From Methylobacterium oxalidis (lineage in GTDB: Bacteria; Pseudomonadota; Alphaproteobacteria; Rhizobiales; Beijerinckiaceae), in contig NZ_BJZU01000039.1 of the NCBI RefSeq assembly GCF_007992195.1, forward strand, positions 1 to 32,632: a stretch of 32,632 nucleotides of DNA, written 5' to 3'. The notes beneath the pieces were generated by a model, which did not search any database, was not told the DNA's origin, and saw nothing but the letters and a program-made list of their open reading frames with translations. The first letter of the stretch is position 1. Each line of letters opens with the position of its first letter. Positions 1 to 8,467 of the stretch are shown piece by piece. The translations under genes and the position numbers were made by a program.

Positions 1-70
1 GGTGAGGGGTGCGGCCTCTCCGGAAAGCGCGCACCCCTCACCCCGGCCCTTTCCCGAACGGGAGAGGGAG
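1..70. repeat. REP-like mosaic repeat, copy A (truncated by the window edge)
   Basis: Two dyads lie side by side. GGTGAGGGGT at 1-10 pairs with ACCCCTCACC at 33-42 around a loop holding TCCGGA. A second palindrome at 47-68 has the core TCCCGAACGGGA and arms of the CCTCTCCC/GGGAGAGG type, with one weak position. The same arrangement occurs at 23772-23839 and, more diverged, at 32473-32559. The element ends about a dozen bases before the ppc stop codon, so it lies directly downstream of ppc and could form an mRNA 3' hairpin or terminator. The window starts inside it, so its full extent is unknown. Confidence 0.8.
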
Positions 71-81
71 CGCGTCGCGCC

Positions 82-2955
82 CTACCCGAAGGCGCCGACC
101 TCGTGCTGGATCATGCCCGAGACCTCCCGCACCTGCGCGAACATCCGCCCGATCGGCTCGAACAGGCCCGTGTGCTCGGCCTCGTAGGTGCCGACGTCCC
201 GCGGGCCGGCGGGCTCGCCGAAATTCAGGCCGAGGGTCGGGTCCGGCGTGATCGGGAAGATCTCGGCCAGGAGGGTCAGGCAGGCGTCGATGTCGAGGCG
301 CAGGAAGCGCTCCAGGAGCTGCTCGCGGGTCACGCCGGCCTGCGGCCGGAAGCCCGGGATGTGGACCGCCAGGAACCAGATCCGGTGGATCAGGGCGAGG
401 CGGATCGCGTGGAGCAGGGTCAGCCGCATCGACATCTTGCCGAGGTCGGGGGCGGCCTGGTGCAGGCTCAGCCAGTCCGTGGTGAGGCGCCCGAACAGGC
501 GGCGCAGGTTCGGCGCGAGGTTGAGCCGGTCGAGGGCACCCGCGATCACGACGAGCTCGTCGCGGCGCGTGTCGCGCTGCGTGCGCCGGGCCCGCTCCAG
601 CCACACCGCCGGGTCGAGCGTGTCGATGTAGGCGCGCAGCACGTCGAGGTCGCCGACGCTCGCCGCGTGCTGGACGAGGCGGAAGGCGCGGGAGAAGCGC
701 ACGGAATCGCGCCGCATGTCCCGGAACAGGTCCGGCGCGCGGCCGGCCGCCCGGCCCATGCCGTGCAGCGAATTCGCGAGGTAGCCGAGCTGGTGCAGGA
801 TCGCATTGTTGGGGATCGCCCGCATCTGGCGCGGGTGCGTGATCATCGCCGGCCCGCCCGAATCCGACTGGCGGGCGACGGGGCGCGAGCCGGTCCGGTC
901 GATCAGGCTGGGGCCGAAGGTGCCGAGAAGCGCCGCGTAGCCGGGATCGTCGACGAGCGCCTCCATGTCCTGGCGCACCACCGTGAAGAACTCGGTGGCG
1001 AAATCGGTCTCGGCGTAGATCGGATCGTCCGCCTCGTCGGCACCGCTGCGCGGGTTCGAGAGCACGTAGTCGGCGAAGGCGTCCTCGTCCGTGACGTCGA
1101 GGGCGAAGACGTGCTCGGCGATGCGGGCGACGCTGGCCTCGGCGAGCGCGCGCGAGCCGAACATCAGGTAGCCGTCCGAGCCCTGGAAGCTCGATTCGAG
1201 GCGGACCCGGATGCCGGCCGCCCGGTTGCGGCGGCGGGCATCCTCCGGCGCGAGGTAGGCGAGGCGGTCGCGCAAGGAGGAGGGGTGGGCGCCCCGGCCG
1301 ATCGACTCGCCGTGCGTGTCGAAGATCACGAGCTCGACCCCGGCGAGGTCGTTCTGCACGAGGAGCTCGGTGAGCCGCAGCCGCAGCCGCTCGATCCAGA
1401 AGGTCGCGGCGAGCTGGCCGACGTAGCGGCCGGAATCCGAGTAGCCGAACTGCACGGCGAGCCGGCCGATGCGCTTCAGGTACTGGCGCCAGTGCGGGCT
1501 GCGCAGGGCGTCGTCGAGGACGCGGATGCCCTGCTCCAGCGCCGAGGCCGTCTCGAACAGCGGCGTGATCTCGACCCGGTCGCTGATCCCGTAGTGGCGC
1601 GCGAGCCAGAGGGCGGCGAGCAGGGTGTAGCCGGTCTCGGTCTCGGCGATGAGGAAGCGCACCGGGTGGGTGCCGTCCACGTGCTTGAGGATCTGCGCGA
1701 TCGTCATCATCAGGCGCGCCGCCGAGGCGCGCTCGGCCGCGAGCGCCCCGAAATCGACGGCGACCGGCTGCACGTCGTTGAGGAGCGCGTGGACGGTGGC
1801 GAGGTGCGAGCGGCGCTGCGCGGCGTCGGTCGGCTCGCCGTCGAGGTCGATCACCCGGCGCACGGCGTTGTGGATCTGGGTGGCGTTGAGCCGGAAATGG
1901 GGCAGGGCGTTCGAGAGCCCGTGCGTGCTGATGCCCGAGCGCAGGATCGCGATGGTGCGCCGCTCCGCGTCGTCGGTCGCGGCCGTCATCGCCGCGGCGA
2001 GCCCCGCGAGCAGCGCGCCGGCATCCGTCTGGGCGCGGTCGCGCTCGATGATGAGCGCGAGCGCGAAGCGGTGCACCGCCTCGAGCGAGGGCTGCGTGCC
2101 GAGGCGCGGCGCCACGGCGAGCTGCCGGTTGACCGCGGCGAGCGCGCTCTCGGTGATCTCGCGGACCACGCGAGTGGCGGGGATGCCGGGCAGGTCGCGC
2201 GCCACGCGCTCCAATTGCATCCGCTTCGATTCGAGCCGGTAGCGCAGCGTGTCCCACCAGCCGATGTCGGTGCGCCCGTCCGTGTCGCAGCCGACCCAGC
2301 TCGCGATGGCGAAGGGCCGGGGCACGAGCTCCGTCCAACGGTCGGGCCAGCGCTCGCGGGCCGCGTCGAGGAGGGCGCCGTTGAAGGCGTCGAGCGCCGC
2401 GCGGCCGTGGTTGGCCGCGACGCAGGCCTGCTCGAACTCGCCGTCGAGGGTGATGACGGGGTCGGGCCGCGTCGAGAGCGCCGCCGCCTCGTCGATGATC
2501 GGCGCGCGCGCCCCCGCGCCCGCCTCGCTCGCGGCCGCGGCGATCAGGGCGGCCACCGCCTTCGGCATGCCGAAGGTCGGGTGGGCCGTGAACACGACGG
2601 CGAAGCCCGTGCGCCCGACGAGGTCGCGCAAGCTCTCGAAATCGCCCGGCCCCTTCGGGATCGCGGCGACGAGGCGGGCCGGCATGGCGGCGTCGGACGC
2701 CGCGTCGAGCCCCACATAGGCCCGCAGGCGCGCCGCCCGCTCGGCCAGCGACTGCCCGCGCAGGCGCACGAACAGGGCGTCGAGGTCGGCGGGGCCGATC
2801 TCGCCCCGGTCGAACCGGCGCGTGATCGCGAGGGTCACGGCGAGGACGGGGTTGCGGAACGGGTCCTCGCTCGCCTGCTCGCGCGAGGTCTCGATCAGGC
2901 CGAGGAGGTGCGCCTCCAGCTCCTCGGGCGTGCGGGTGGTCTCGTCCGTGCGCAT
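82..2955 (-). CDS. ppc: Divergent phosphoenolpyruvate carboxylase family protein
   Basis: A 957-residue cytoplasmic protein of PEP carboxylase size (roughly 880-960). Family enzymes convert PEP plus bicarbonate to oxaloacetate, feeding the TCA cycle or, in methylotrophs, the serine cycle. The N-terminal catalytic-His region is present as FTAHPT (His125), as are ITPLFET (463-469), FGYSDSGRYVGQLAA (503-517) and SIGRG (551-555). Several hallmark motifs differ: the usual FHGRGG is FDTHGE (545-550), GGDRDGNP is GCDTDGRT (222-229), TAHPTE ends in Phe, and the EQGE region reads SSFQGSDGYLMFG (588-600). The C-terminus is GAFG rather than the usual NTG. The start at 2955 was chosen because GAAGG lies 7 bases upstream; an in-frame ATG at 2973 is possible. 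No malyl-CoA lyase or malate thiokinase gene is adjacent, unlike classic serine-cycle ppc loci. The family is clear; canonical carboxylase activity is not assured. Confidence 0.85.
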   Translation of the reverse strand: MRTDETTRTPEELEAHLLGLIETSREQASEDPFRNPVLAVTLAITRRFDRGEIGPADLDALFVRLRGQSLAERAARLRAYVGLDAASDAAMPARLVAAIPKGPGDFESLRDLVGRTGFAVVFTAHPTFGMPKAVAALIAAAASEAGAGARAPIIDEAAALSTRPDPVITLDGEFEQACVAANHGRAALDAFNGALLDAARERWPDRWTELVPRPFAIASWVGCDTDGRTDIGWWDTLRYRLESKRMQLERVARDLPGIPATRVVREITESALAAVNRQLAVAPRLGTQPSLEAVHRFALALIIERDRAQTDAGALLAGLAAAMTAATDDAERRTIAILRSGISTHGLSNALPHFRLNATQIHNAVRRVIDLDGEPTDAAQRRSHLATVHALLNDVQPVAVDFGALAAERASAARLMMTIAQILKHVDGTHPVRFLIAETETGYTLLAALWLARHYGISDRVEITPLFETASALEQGIRVLDDALRSPHWRQYLKRIGRLAVQFGYSDSGRYVGQLAATFWIERLRLRLTELLVQNDLAGVELVIFDTHGESIGRGAHPSSLRDRLAYLAPEDARRRNRAAGIRVRLESSFQGSDGYLMFGSRALAEASVARIAEHVFALDVTDEDAFADYVLSNPRSGADEADDPIYAETDFATEFFTVVRQDMEALVDDPGYAALLGTFGPSLIDRTGSRPVARQSDSGGPAMITHPRQMRAIPNNAILHQLGYLANSLHGMGRAAGRAPDLFRDMRRDSVRFSRAFRLVQHAASVGDLDVLRAYIDTLDPAVWLERARRTQRDTRRDELVVIAGALDRLNLAPNLRRLFGRLTTDWLSLHQAAPDLGKMSMRLTLLHAIRLALIHRIWFLAVHIPGFRPQAGVTREQLLERFLRLDIDACLTLLAEIFPITPDPTLGLNFGEPAGPRDVGTYEAEHTGLFEPIGRMFAQVREVSGMIQHEVGAFG

Positions 2956-3162
2956 GGATCGGCCTTCGGGCATCGGGTCGCTCACGCGGTTCAAATCCGG
3001 CTTGCCCGTCTTCTCGTCGCGCGCGGGCGGCGACGCAAGGACCGTTCCGTCAAGGCCAAGCCGCGTCCCGAGCAGGGCTGGCATACCAGCCGGCGCCCCG
3101 CGACGCCGGCAGATGCATCGGCGCGCACCTTGGGGTAACGCTGGCACGCGCAGGGAAGGCTT

Positions 3163-3429
3163 ATGGAAACCATCCTGATCCTGGCCGCGGTGGCGGCCCT
3201 GGCGATCGTCGGCACGGTCGTCGCCGCGATGACCGCGCGCGGCCGGCGCCCGCCCCTGCGGCTGCCGAACGATCTCGATGATGCGGACGAGGAACTCCTG
3301 CTCCACGGCGTCGGGCGGCGCGAGAGCCCGATCGACCGCTCGGCGCCGGTCCTCGACCTAGAGCCGATCGAGCCGCGGCGGGAGACGGACAGGGACGGAG
3401 CCGGCCGCGGGCCGGGCGAGGGACGATGA
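3163..3429 (+). CDS. Small single-pass membrane protein, unknown function
   Basis: An 88-residue protein. Residues 2-23 are a hydrophobic Ala/Val/Ile-rich helix that should anchor it in the inner membrane. The remainder is charged and disordered-looking, with acidic DLDDADEELL and a run of Arg/Glu/Asp at the end. An AGGGAAGG ribosome-binding site precedes the ATG. It is divergent from ppc, and its TGA overlaps the ATG of the next gene (ATGA), so the two are probably co-translated. I do not recognise a family. The gene is supported by its RBS, membrane helix and coupling to the following secreted-protein gene. Confidence 0.7.
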   Translation: METILILAAVAALAIVGTVVAAMTARGRRPPLRLPNDLDDADEELLLHGVGRRESPIDRSAPVLDLEPIEPRRETDRDGAGRGPGEGR

Positions 3430-4190
3430 CGCAGAGATGCCGGGGACAGGTTGCGGGCGTGAACACCCTGAGGGCGCTCGCCGCCGCGTCGTGGCTGCTC
3501 GCGGCCGGCGGCCCCGCTCCGGCGCAGGCGCCGCCGGCCAAGGCCGCCCGCGCGCCGGCACCGGCGCCCGTCCCGACCCCGGCGGCGGGCCCGGCGCCCG
3601 CGCCCTGCGGCGCGCAGGCGGCCCGCTACGAGGACCGCAAGGGGGTCGCCCTCTGGGTCACCCGGAAGGGGCGGGCGGAGGTGGAGAACCCGCTGCGCCC
3701 GCTGACCCCCGAGGTCACGCAGGTGCTGCAGGTGGTGATCGGGGCCAGGGTCGCGACGGCCTACGGGCCGGACCTCGCCGCCCTGCGGCGCGGCAGCGCG
3801 CCGGCGGTGCTCGAGGCGCAACTCGGCGGCCCGATCCGCTGGGAGGCGGGCCTGCCGGCCCTGCCCGACCCGATCACCATCGTCTCGGAGGTGGGCGAGA
3901 CCCTGGCGAGCCTCGGCTTCCGCGGCTGCACCGAGGCCCCGGCCGTGAAGCCGGCGCCCGTGGCGAAGAAGCCGGAGAAGAAGCCCGCCCGCCGCGCCGC
4001 CAAACCGGACGCCGCGAATCCTGACGCCACCAAGGCCGAAGGGGAGGGGGCTCCGGAGGGCGCGAAGGCCCTCGAGGCGGCCCCGCCGCGGGCGCGGGGC
4101 CGCGAGAAGGCCGCGGCCAAGCCCGCGGCCAAGCCCGCGCCGCAGGCGCCCCCCGGCTTCAACCTGCCGCAGGGCGCGATCGGCGAGTAG
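3426..4190 (+). CDS. Secreted Ala/Pro/Lys-rich protein, unknown function
   Basis: A 254-residue protein with a signal peptide: a hydrophobic core follows VNTLRALAAASWLLAAG and a cleavage site is likely after AQA. A low-complexity Ala/Pro linker comes next, then a compact domain of about 110 residues (roughly 62-175) with two Cys (PAPCGAQ and FRGCTEA) that could form a disulfide. The C-terminal third is rich in Lys, Ala, Pro and Glu. The ATG at 3426 overlaps the preceding stop codon. A GTG at 3459, preceded by GGGGACAGG, is an alternative start that would put the signal peptide right at the N-terminus. No family is recognised; an envelope or periplasmic location is inferred from the signal peptide only. 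Confidence 0.7.
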   Translation: MTQRCRGQVAGVNTLRALAAASWLLAAGGPAPAQAPPAKAARAPAPAPVPTPAAGPAPAPCGAQAARYEDRKGVALWVTRKGRAEVENPLRPLTPEVTQVLQVVIGARVATAYGPDLAALRRGSAPAVLEAQLGGPIRWEAGLPALPDPITIVSEVGETLASLGFRGCTEAPAVKPAPVAKKPEKKPARRAAKPDAANPDATKAEGEGAPEGAKALEAAPPRARGREKAAAKPAAKPAPQAPPGFNLPQGAIGE

Positions 4191-4199
4191 GCACCCGCC

Positions 4200-5930
4200 T
4201 CACTGCGTCAGGCGCAGGGCCCCGATCGAGGTCGCGATCTGCCGGAAGACGTTGAGCAGCGCCGTGGAGTCGTTGGCGATGAAGGCGTGCGTCGTCGTCG
4301 GCTTGCTGGCGCAGCCGGCCAAGAGGTCGATGCCCTTCTGGTCGATCTTGTCGTTGTCGACGCTGAAGCCGATGGTGAAGACCTCGATGGGTGTCCCCAT
4401 GTTGGTGATGTTGGCGCAGGTGGTGCTCGTCAGCTTGTCCATCGCCGCGCGGGCATCGTCGGCATCGAGCGGGTTGGCCGTCCCCTGAGGGAAGCGGTTC
4501 GTCGGCTTGCCGTAATCCGCCGCCTTCGTGCCGTCGGCATTCACGTAGTAGCCGAAGCTGCTGTAGACCGACTTGTTGATGGAGGTGCTCTGGGAGGTCG
4601 GATTCCAGGTGTTCTCGCCGTCCGTCATCAGGATCAGCACCTTGCGCGAGTTCGGTTTCGCGTAGGCGACACCATCGCCGAAGACGCTGACGGGCGAGAG
4701 CGTACGCCAGCCCCAGATCAGGCCCTCCTGGATGTTGGTCGCCCCACGCGAGTACAGCGTGTCGATCTTCGCCTTCAGGCCGGTGAAATCCGTGGTCAGG
4801 CGTGTCAGGGGCTGGCTCGTGCAGCCGTAGTTCGGGCCGTTGGCGACGTTCAGGCCGGATGCGGGGCGGTTCGAGGCGCCGGTCGGGTTGGCATATTTGC
4901 AGGCCCGCTTCTCCGCCGAGACGGCATCGTCCGGGTCAGGCTTGCAGTAGGATTTCGAGGTCGAGTCGTCCAGGTAGCTGTTGGAGCTGGTCTGCCGTGT
5001 GACCGAGCCGGACTTGTATTTCGTTGTGACCGAGCCCGCCGATCCGTCGCCGGGCTCATCGGGAGCGAGCATAGGCACATAGTAGCTCTCGTTGCGTGCC
5101 GGATCGAAACCCGAATCCGTTGCGTTCAACGGATAGGGCAGAGACTCGAAGCAACCGGCCCACTTCCAGTCTGTGTACTTGTTCTTCAGCGAATCGAAGA
5201 TCTCAAATCGACTGTTGAAGTACGCCTTGTCGCTCTCGAAATTGTTCCAGTGGATCGGTGACTTCGCGTCCTTGTCGAGCCAGACCGCGTTGGTGAGGGT
5301 GGTCGGCTCGACCGCCACCGAGGAGGCGAAGGGCACGAGGGCGATGCGCGTCTGGGCGGAGAAGGCCGGGTTGTCGGCGACGAAGTCCACGAAGTCCTTG
5401 GCGGCCTTGCGCAGGGACACGATCTTCGAGATCCCCTTCTTGTCGGTCCCGTCCATCGAGCCCGTCGTGTCGAGGACGAGGGCGATCTCGAAATCCTGCG
5501 GCACGGGGGCGGCGCAGCGCGCCGAGGCGCCGACGGGGATCGCGTTGATGTAGGGCGTCGACCCGATCATGTTGTAGATCTTGCCGAAGTAGGCCGGCGA
5601 GGGCATCACCGACTTCATCTCGATCGTGCGCGGGTCGTCCGTCACCTTGAAGTCGGCGGCCGGCAGGGTGACCACGTCGCTGCCCGTGTAGCTCTTCATC
5701 CAGGCGAGGGCCTTGGTCTGGATCTCGGAGGCCGTGGTCGTCCTCGGGAGCTGGCACAGGCGCAGGGCCGTGGCGTCGGTCGCCGCCTGGAGGCGGGTGC
5801 GCAGCGTCGTCGCCTGGCTGTAGTCGATCGCCGCGCCCGTCAGCCCCATCACGGGCAGCAGGGAGAGGCCGAACATGATCGCGAGGTTCCCGCGCTCATC
5901 CGTCCGGAAGCGGGCAAGTCGCAGCGGCAT
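4200..5930 (-). CDS. TadG-like pilus-assembly protein with a von Willebrand A domain
   Basis: A 576-residue protein. Residues 12-38 (RGNLAIMF followed by a hydrophobic stretch ending in AAIDYS) are the TadE/TadG-type membrane N-terminus of Flp-pilus-associated proteins. A vWA domain begins near residue 148, with the metal-binding (MIDAS) motif DTTGS at 154-158 and the later strand LILMTDGE. A long insertion rich in Ser, Thr, Asn and Asp, with several Cys, splits the vWA fold. The start at 5930 follows AGGA by 8 bases; ATG at 5939 is possible. Such proteins are exported or membrane-anchored and linked to tight-adherence pili, but no tad/cpa/rcp genes are near it. Codon use and local base composition are less GC-extreme than in its neighbours. 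It converges on the preceding secreted-protein gene with a 9-base gap. Confidence 0.8.
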   Translation of the reverse strand: MPLRLARFRTDERGNLAIMFGLSLLPVMGLTGAAIDYSQATTLRTRLQAATDATALRLCQLPRTTTASEIQTKALAWMKSYTGSDVVTLPAADFKVTDDPRTIEMKSVMPSPAYFGKIYNMIGSTPYINAIPVGASARCAAPVPQDFEIALVLDTTGSMDGTDKKGISKIVSLRKAAKDFVDFVADNPAFSAQTRIALVPFASSVAVEPTTLTNAVWLDKDAKSPIHWNNFESDKAYFNSRFEIFDSLKNKYTDWKWAGCFESLPYPLNATDSGFDPARNESYYVPMLAPDEPGDGSAGSVTTKYKSGSVTRQTSSNSYLDDSTSKSYCKPDPDDAVSAEKRACKYANPTGASNRPASGLNVANGPNYGCTSQPLTRLTTDFTGLKAKIDTLYSRGATNIQEGLIWGWRTLSPVSVFGDGVAYAKPNSRKVLILMTDGENTWNPTSQSTSINKSVYSSFGYYVNADGTKAADYGKPTNRFPQGTANPLDADDARAAMDKLTSTTCANITNMGTPIEVFTIGFSVDNDKIDQKGIDLLAGCASKPTTTHAFIANDSTALLNVFRQIATSIGALRLTQ

Positions 5931-6123
5931 AGGAGGCATCCTGGAGCAGGCATTCGGTCGTTTCGCCGCCGAGATGAACACAAAAATGCTGATGATGTGT
6001 CAGTAAGCGTGGTTAAGGACACTTCGAGAGCTTCTATCAGCGATCGGAAGCTCCGATGTTTCACCGGCGATTAACGGTTTGCGCCCCGCTTCGTGCGGAC
6101 GGCACCTTCGGGAGATGACGGAC

Positions 6124-6567
6124 ATGTCCGGGACGATGACGGCCGCGCAGGTGATCGCCGCGCTCGCACTCGAACCCCATCCCGAGGGCGGCCATTACCG
6201 AGAGACCTTCCGCGATCCCCGCAGCGTGGCGGGCCGCTCGGTCGGGAGCGCGATCTACTACCTCCTCGACGTCGGCGAGACCTCGGCCTGGCACCGGGTC
6301 GACGCCGCCGAGATCTGGCACTGGCACGCCGGGGCGCCCCTCGTCCTGACGGTCAGCCCGAACGGGCACGACGCGACGGCGCGCCATCTCGGCCCCGACC
6401 TCTCCCGCAACCAGCACCCGCAGATCGTGGTGCCGGCCGGGCACTGGCAGACCGCCACGAGCCTCGGCGCCTGGACGCTGGTGGGCTGCACGGTCTCGCC
6501 CGCCTTCGAGTTCCAGGGCTTCGAGATGGCCCCGCCGGACTGGCGCCCGACGCCGCGCGGCGCCTGA
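6124..6567 (+). CDS. Cupin protein of the DUF985 (cupin_5) type
   Basis: A cytoplasmic protein of about 147 residues. It carries the family-typical start LEPHPEGGHYRETFRD, then IYYLLD, WHRVDAAEIWHWHAG and later IVVPAGHWQ and LVGCTVSPAFEFQGFE. This matches small single-domain cupins annotated as DUF985, whose biochemical role is not well defined. The His residues of WHR, WHWH and GHW could bind metal. The start at 6124 was chosen because GGGAG lies 9 bases upstream; ATG at 6115 is also in frame. It is transcribed divergently from the TadG-like gene and followed 88 bases later by the DUF1194 gene on the same strand. Confidence 0.8.
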   Translation: MSGTMTAAQVIAALALEPHPEGGHYRETFRDPRSVAGRSVGSAIYYLLDVGETSAWHRVDAAEIWHWHAGAPLVLTVSPNGHDATARHLGPDLSRNQHPQIVVPAGHWQTATSLGAWTLVGCTVSPAFEFQGFEMAPPDWRPTPRGA

Positions 6568-6655
6568 GGTTCCCTGAGGCCGGGCTTGCCAGCGGCGGGC
6601 GCGCCTGATCAATGGCCCCGGGGCTGGCGGGCCGGCAGCGGAGCGGGGTGACGGC

Positions 6656-7525
6656 ATGGGAGCAGGGATCGGGGCAGGGATCCCGGCGGGACGGGGCCTG
6701 ACGCGCGGGGCGCGATGGTTCCTCGGCCTGAGCCTCGGCCTCGCCGTTCTCGCGCCCGCGCCCGCGCCGGCCGCCGAGAGCGTCGCCACCGCCCTCGTCG
6801 TCTCCGTCGACGTCTCGCAATCCGTCGACGACGACCGCTTCCGCCTGCAGATGGAGGGGATCGCCGGGGCGCTGGAGGACCCGTCCGTCCTCGCCGCCAT
6901 CACGGGCAATGCCGGCGGCATCCTGTTCGCGCTGGTGACCTGGGCCGACAAGGCCACGCTCGCCGTGGGCTGGCGCCGCATCGCCGACCGCCGGGACGCG
7001 GCGGCCGCCGCCGCCCTGGTGCGGGCCGTGCCGCGGCAGCCGGGGGATTTCACCTGCCTCGGGCAGATGCTGCGCACGGTCGGCGCCAGCGTGCTGCCGG
7101 CCCTGCCGGTACCGGCCGACCGGGTGGTGATCGACGTCTCGGGCGACGGGATCGACAATTGCACCGACGTGGAGGCGATCCACGCCGAGCGCGACGCCCT
7201 CGCGCGGGGCGGCGCCACCATCAACGGCCTGCCGATCCTGGTGCCGGGCGAGAACGACGTGGTGGGGGCGGGCGCCTTCCGCTCGCCGGGCTACGGCCTG
7301 CGCGCGCTGCCGATCGGGCCGGAGGGCGGCGAGACGACGCTCGACCGATGGTACCGGGACCATGTCCTGACGGGGCCGGGCGCCTTCCTGCTGGCGGCCA
7401 GGGGCTACGGCGACTTCGCCCGCGCCCTGCGCCAGAAGTTCGTGCTGGAGATCAGCGCCCTCGAGCCGGGGCAGGGCCCGGCGATGGCGCCCGGACCGCT
7501 CTCGGTCCGGGCGCGGGGGAAGTGA
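6656..7525 (+). CDS. Secreted DUF1194 (vWA-like) protein
   Basis: A 289-residue protein with an N-terminal export signal (hydrophobic core about 21-38, cleavage probably after APAA). A vWA-like fold follows: the first strand ALVVSVDVSQSVDD carries a DxSxS metal-site motif (52-56), and later strands include GILFALVTWAD and VVIDVSGDG. The Cys pair in FTCLGQ and DNCTD is conserved in sense with a periplasmic protein. The pattern fits DUF1194, a family without an established function. It converges with phaB across a perfect hairpin. It is the second vWA-fold protein within about 3 kb, but it is not similar to the TadG-like one outside the metal motif. Confidence 0.8.
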   Translation: MGAGIGAGIPAGRGLTRGARWFLGLSLGLAVLAPAPAPAAESVATALVVSVDVSQSVDDDRFRLQMEGIAGALEDPSVLAAITGNAGGILFALVTWADKATLAVGWRRIADRRDAAAAAALVRAVPRQPGDFTCLGQMLRTVGASVLPALPVPADRVVIDVSGDGIDNCTDVEAIHAERDALARGGATINGLPILVPGENDVVGAGAFRSPGYGLRALPIGPEGGETTLDRWYRDHVLTGPGAFLLAARGYGDFARALRQKFVLEISALEPGQGPAMAPGPLSVRARGK

Positions 7526-7533
7526 GGCGGGCG

Positions 7534-7560
7534 GCCGGGCCGCGGCGGGCGCGGCCCGGC
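7534..7560. terminator. Perfect 10-bp hairpin between convergent genes
   Basis: GCCGGGCCGC at 7534-7543 pairs perfectly with GCGGCCCGGC at 7551-7560 around a 7-base loop. It sits between the stop of the DUF1194 gene (7525) and the stop of phaB (7568). No T-tract follows on either strand, so it is not a textbook intrinsic terminator. Its position suggests a bidirectional terminator or 3'-end stabiliser. Confidence 0.55.
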
Positions 7561-7567
7561 GGGGCGC

Positions 7568-8296
7568 TCAGGCGAAGTACTGGCCGCCGTTGATGGTGAG
7601 CGTCGAGCCGGTGATGAAGCCGGAATCCTCCGCCGCGAGGTACTCGACCGCGCGGGCGATCTCCTCGGCCTCGCCGAGGCGCCCGGTCGGGATCGTGGAG
7701 ATGATCTTGTTGCGGATGTCCTCCGGCACCGCCATCACCATCTCGGTGGCGATGTAGCCCGGCGCGATCACGTTGACGGTGATGCCCTTGGAAGCGCTCT
7801 CCTGCGCCAGCGCCTTGGCGAAGCCGATCACGCCGGCCTTGGCGGCCGAGTAGTTGGTCTGGCCGGCCTGGCCCTTCTGGCCGTTGATCGACGAGATCAG
7901 GATGATGCGCCCGAAGCCGCGGTTGCGCATGCCCTCGATGAGGGGGCGCGTGCAGGTGAACATCGAGTCGAGATTGGTGCGGATCACCGCCTGCCACTTC
8001 TCGAAGCTCATCTTGTGGAACAGGCCGTCGCGGGTGATGCCGGCATTGTTGACGAGGATGTCGACCGGGCCGAGCTCGGACTCGATCGCCTTGATGCCGG
8101 CCTCGCAGGAGGCGAGGTCGCCCACGTCGAACTTGAAGACGGGGATGCCGGTCTCGGCCTTGAAGGCGTTGGCCGCCTCGTCGTTGCCGCCGTAATTCGC
8201 CGCGACCTTGTAGCCCTTGGCCTTGAGGCCCTTCGAGATGGCGGCGCCGATGCCGCGCGTCCCGCCCGTGACGAGGGCGACGCGTTCCTGAGCCAT
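7568..8296 (-). CDS. phaB: Acetoacetyl-CoA reductase (PHB pathway)
   Basis: A 242-residue short-chain dehydrogenase. It reduces acetoacetyl-CoA to (R)-3-hydroxybutyryl-CoA with NADPH, the second step of polyhydroxybutyrate synthesis. The Rossmann glycine motif is TGGTRGIG (10-17), followed by NNAG (83-86). The catalytic triad is visible as Ser136, Tyr149 and Lys153 (YSAAK), and the C-terminus GGQYFA is typical of PhaB. AGGAGG lies upstream of the ATG. It follows phaA on the same strand, but a hairpin lies between them, so it may have its own promoter or be expressed by partial read-through. The PHB synthase phaC is not in the window. Confidence 0.95.
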   Translation of the reverse strand: MAQERVALVTGGTRGIGAAISKGLKAKGYKVAANYGGNDEAANAFKAETGIPVFKFDVGDLASCEAGIKAIESELGPVDILVNNAGITRDGLFHKMSFEKWQAVIRTNLDSMFTCTRPLIEGMRNRGFGRIILISSINGQKGQAGQTNYSAAKAGVIGFAKALAQESASKGITVNVIAPGYIATEMVMAVPEDIRNKIISTIPTGRLGEAEEIARAVEYLAAEDSGFITGSTLTINGGQYFA

Positions 8297-8428
8297 GGTT
8301 TCCTCCTGAGGTTCTTATGGGAACTTGCTTGCCGGAGACGTGCGGCCTGCACCCGCCGTAGCGGGTGAAGCCGCGAGACTCGCAGTGTGCCGGCCCCGGC
8401 GGCCGGCCGCACGCCAATTAAATTGCGG

Positions 8429-8454
8429 CGGGCCTCAAGAGGTTTTGAGGCCCG
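8429..8454 (-). terminator. Hairpin terminator downstream of phaA
   Basis: A 10-bp stem: CGGGCCTCAA at 8429-8438 pairs with TTGAGGCCCG at 8445-8454, with a 6-base loop. On the minus strand it follows the phaA stop by 13 bases and is followed by an AT-rich stretch containing AATTTAATT, an unusual composition here. It probably terminates or attenuates phaA transcription before phaB. Confidence 0.6.
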
Positions 8455-8467
8455 CGCGGGCGCCGGC

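Noticed and set aside
103..3138. Very long open frame on the plus strand opposite ppc (about 1000 codons)
   Set aside because: It is the antisense shadow of ppc caused by high GC. Its translation is low-complexity in Arg, Glu, Gly and Ala with no domain, and ppc on the other strand has recognisable motifs throughout.
2956..3306. N-terminal extension of the ppc frame up to 3306
   Set aside because: The extension is unlike PEPC and overlaps the start of the divergent membrane-protein gene. A good ribosome-binding site precedes the ATG at 2955.
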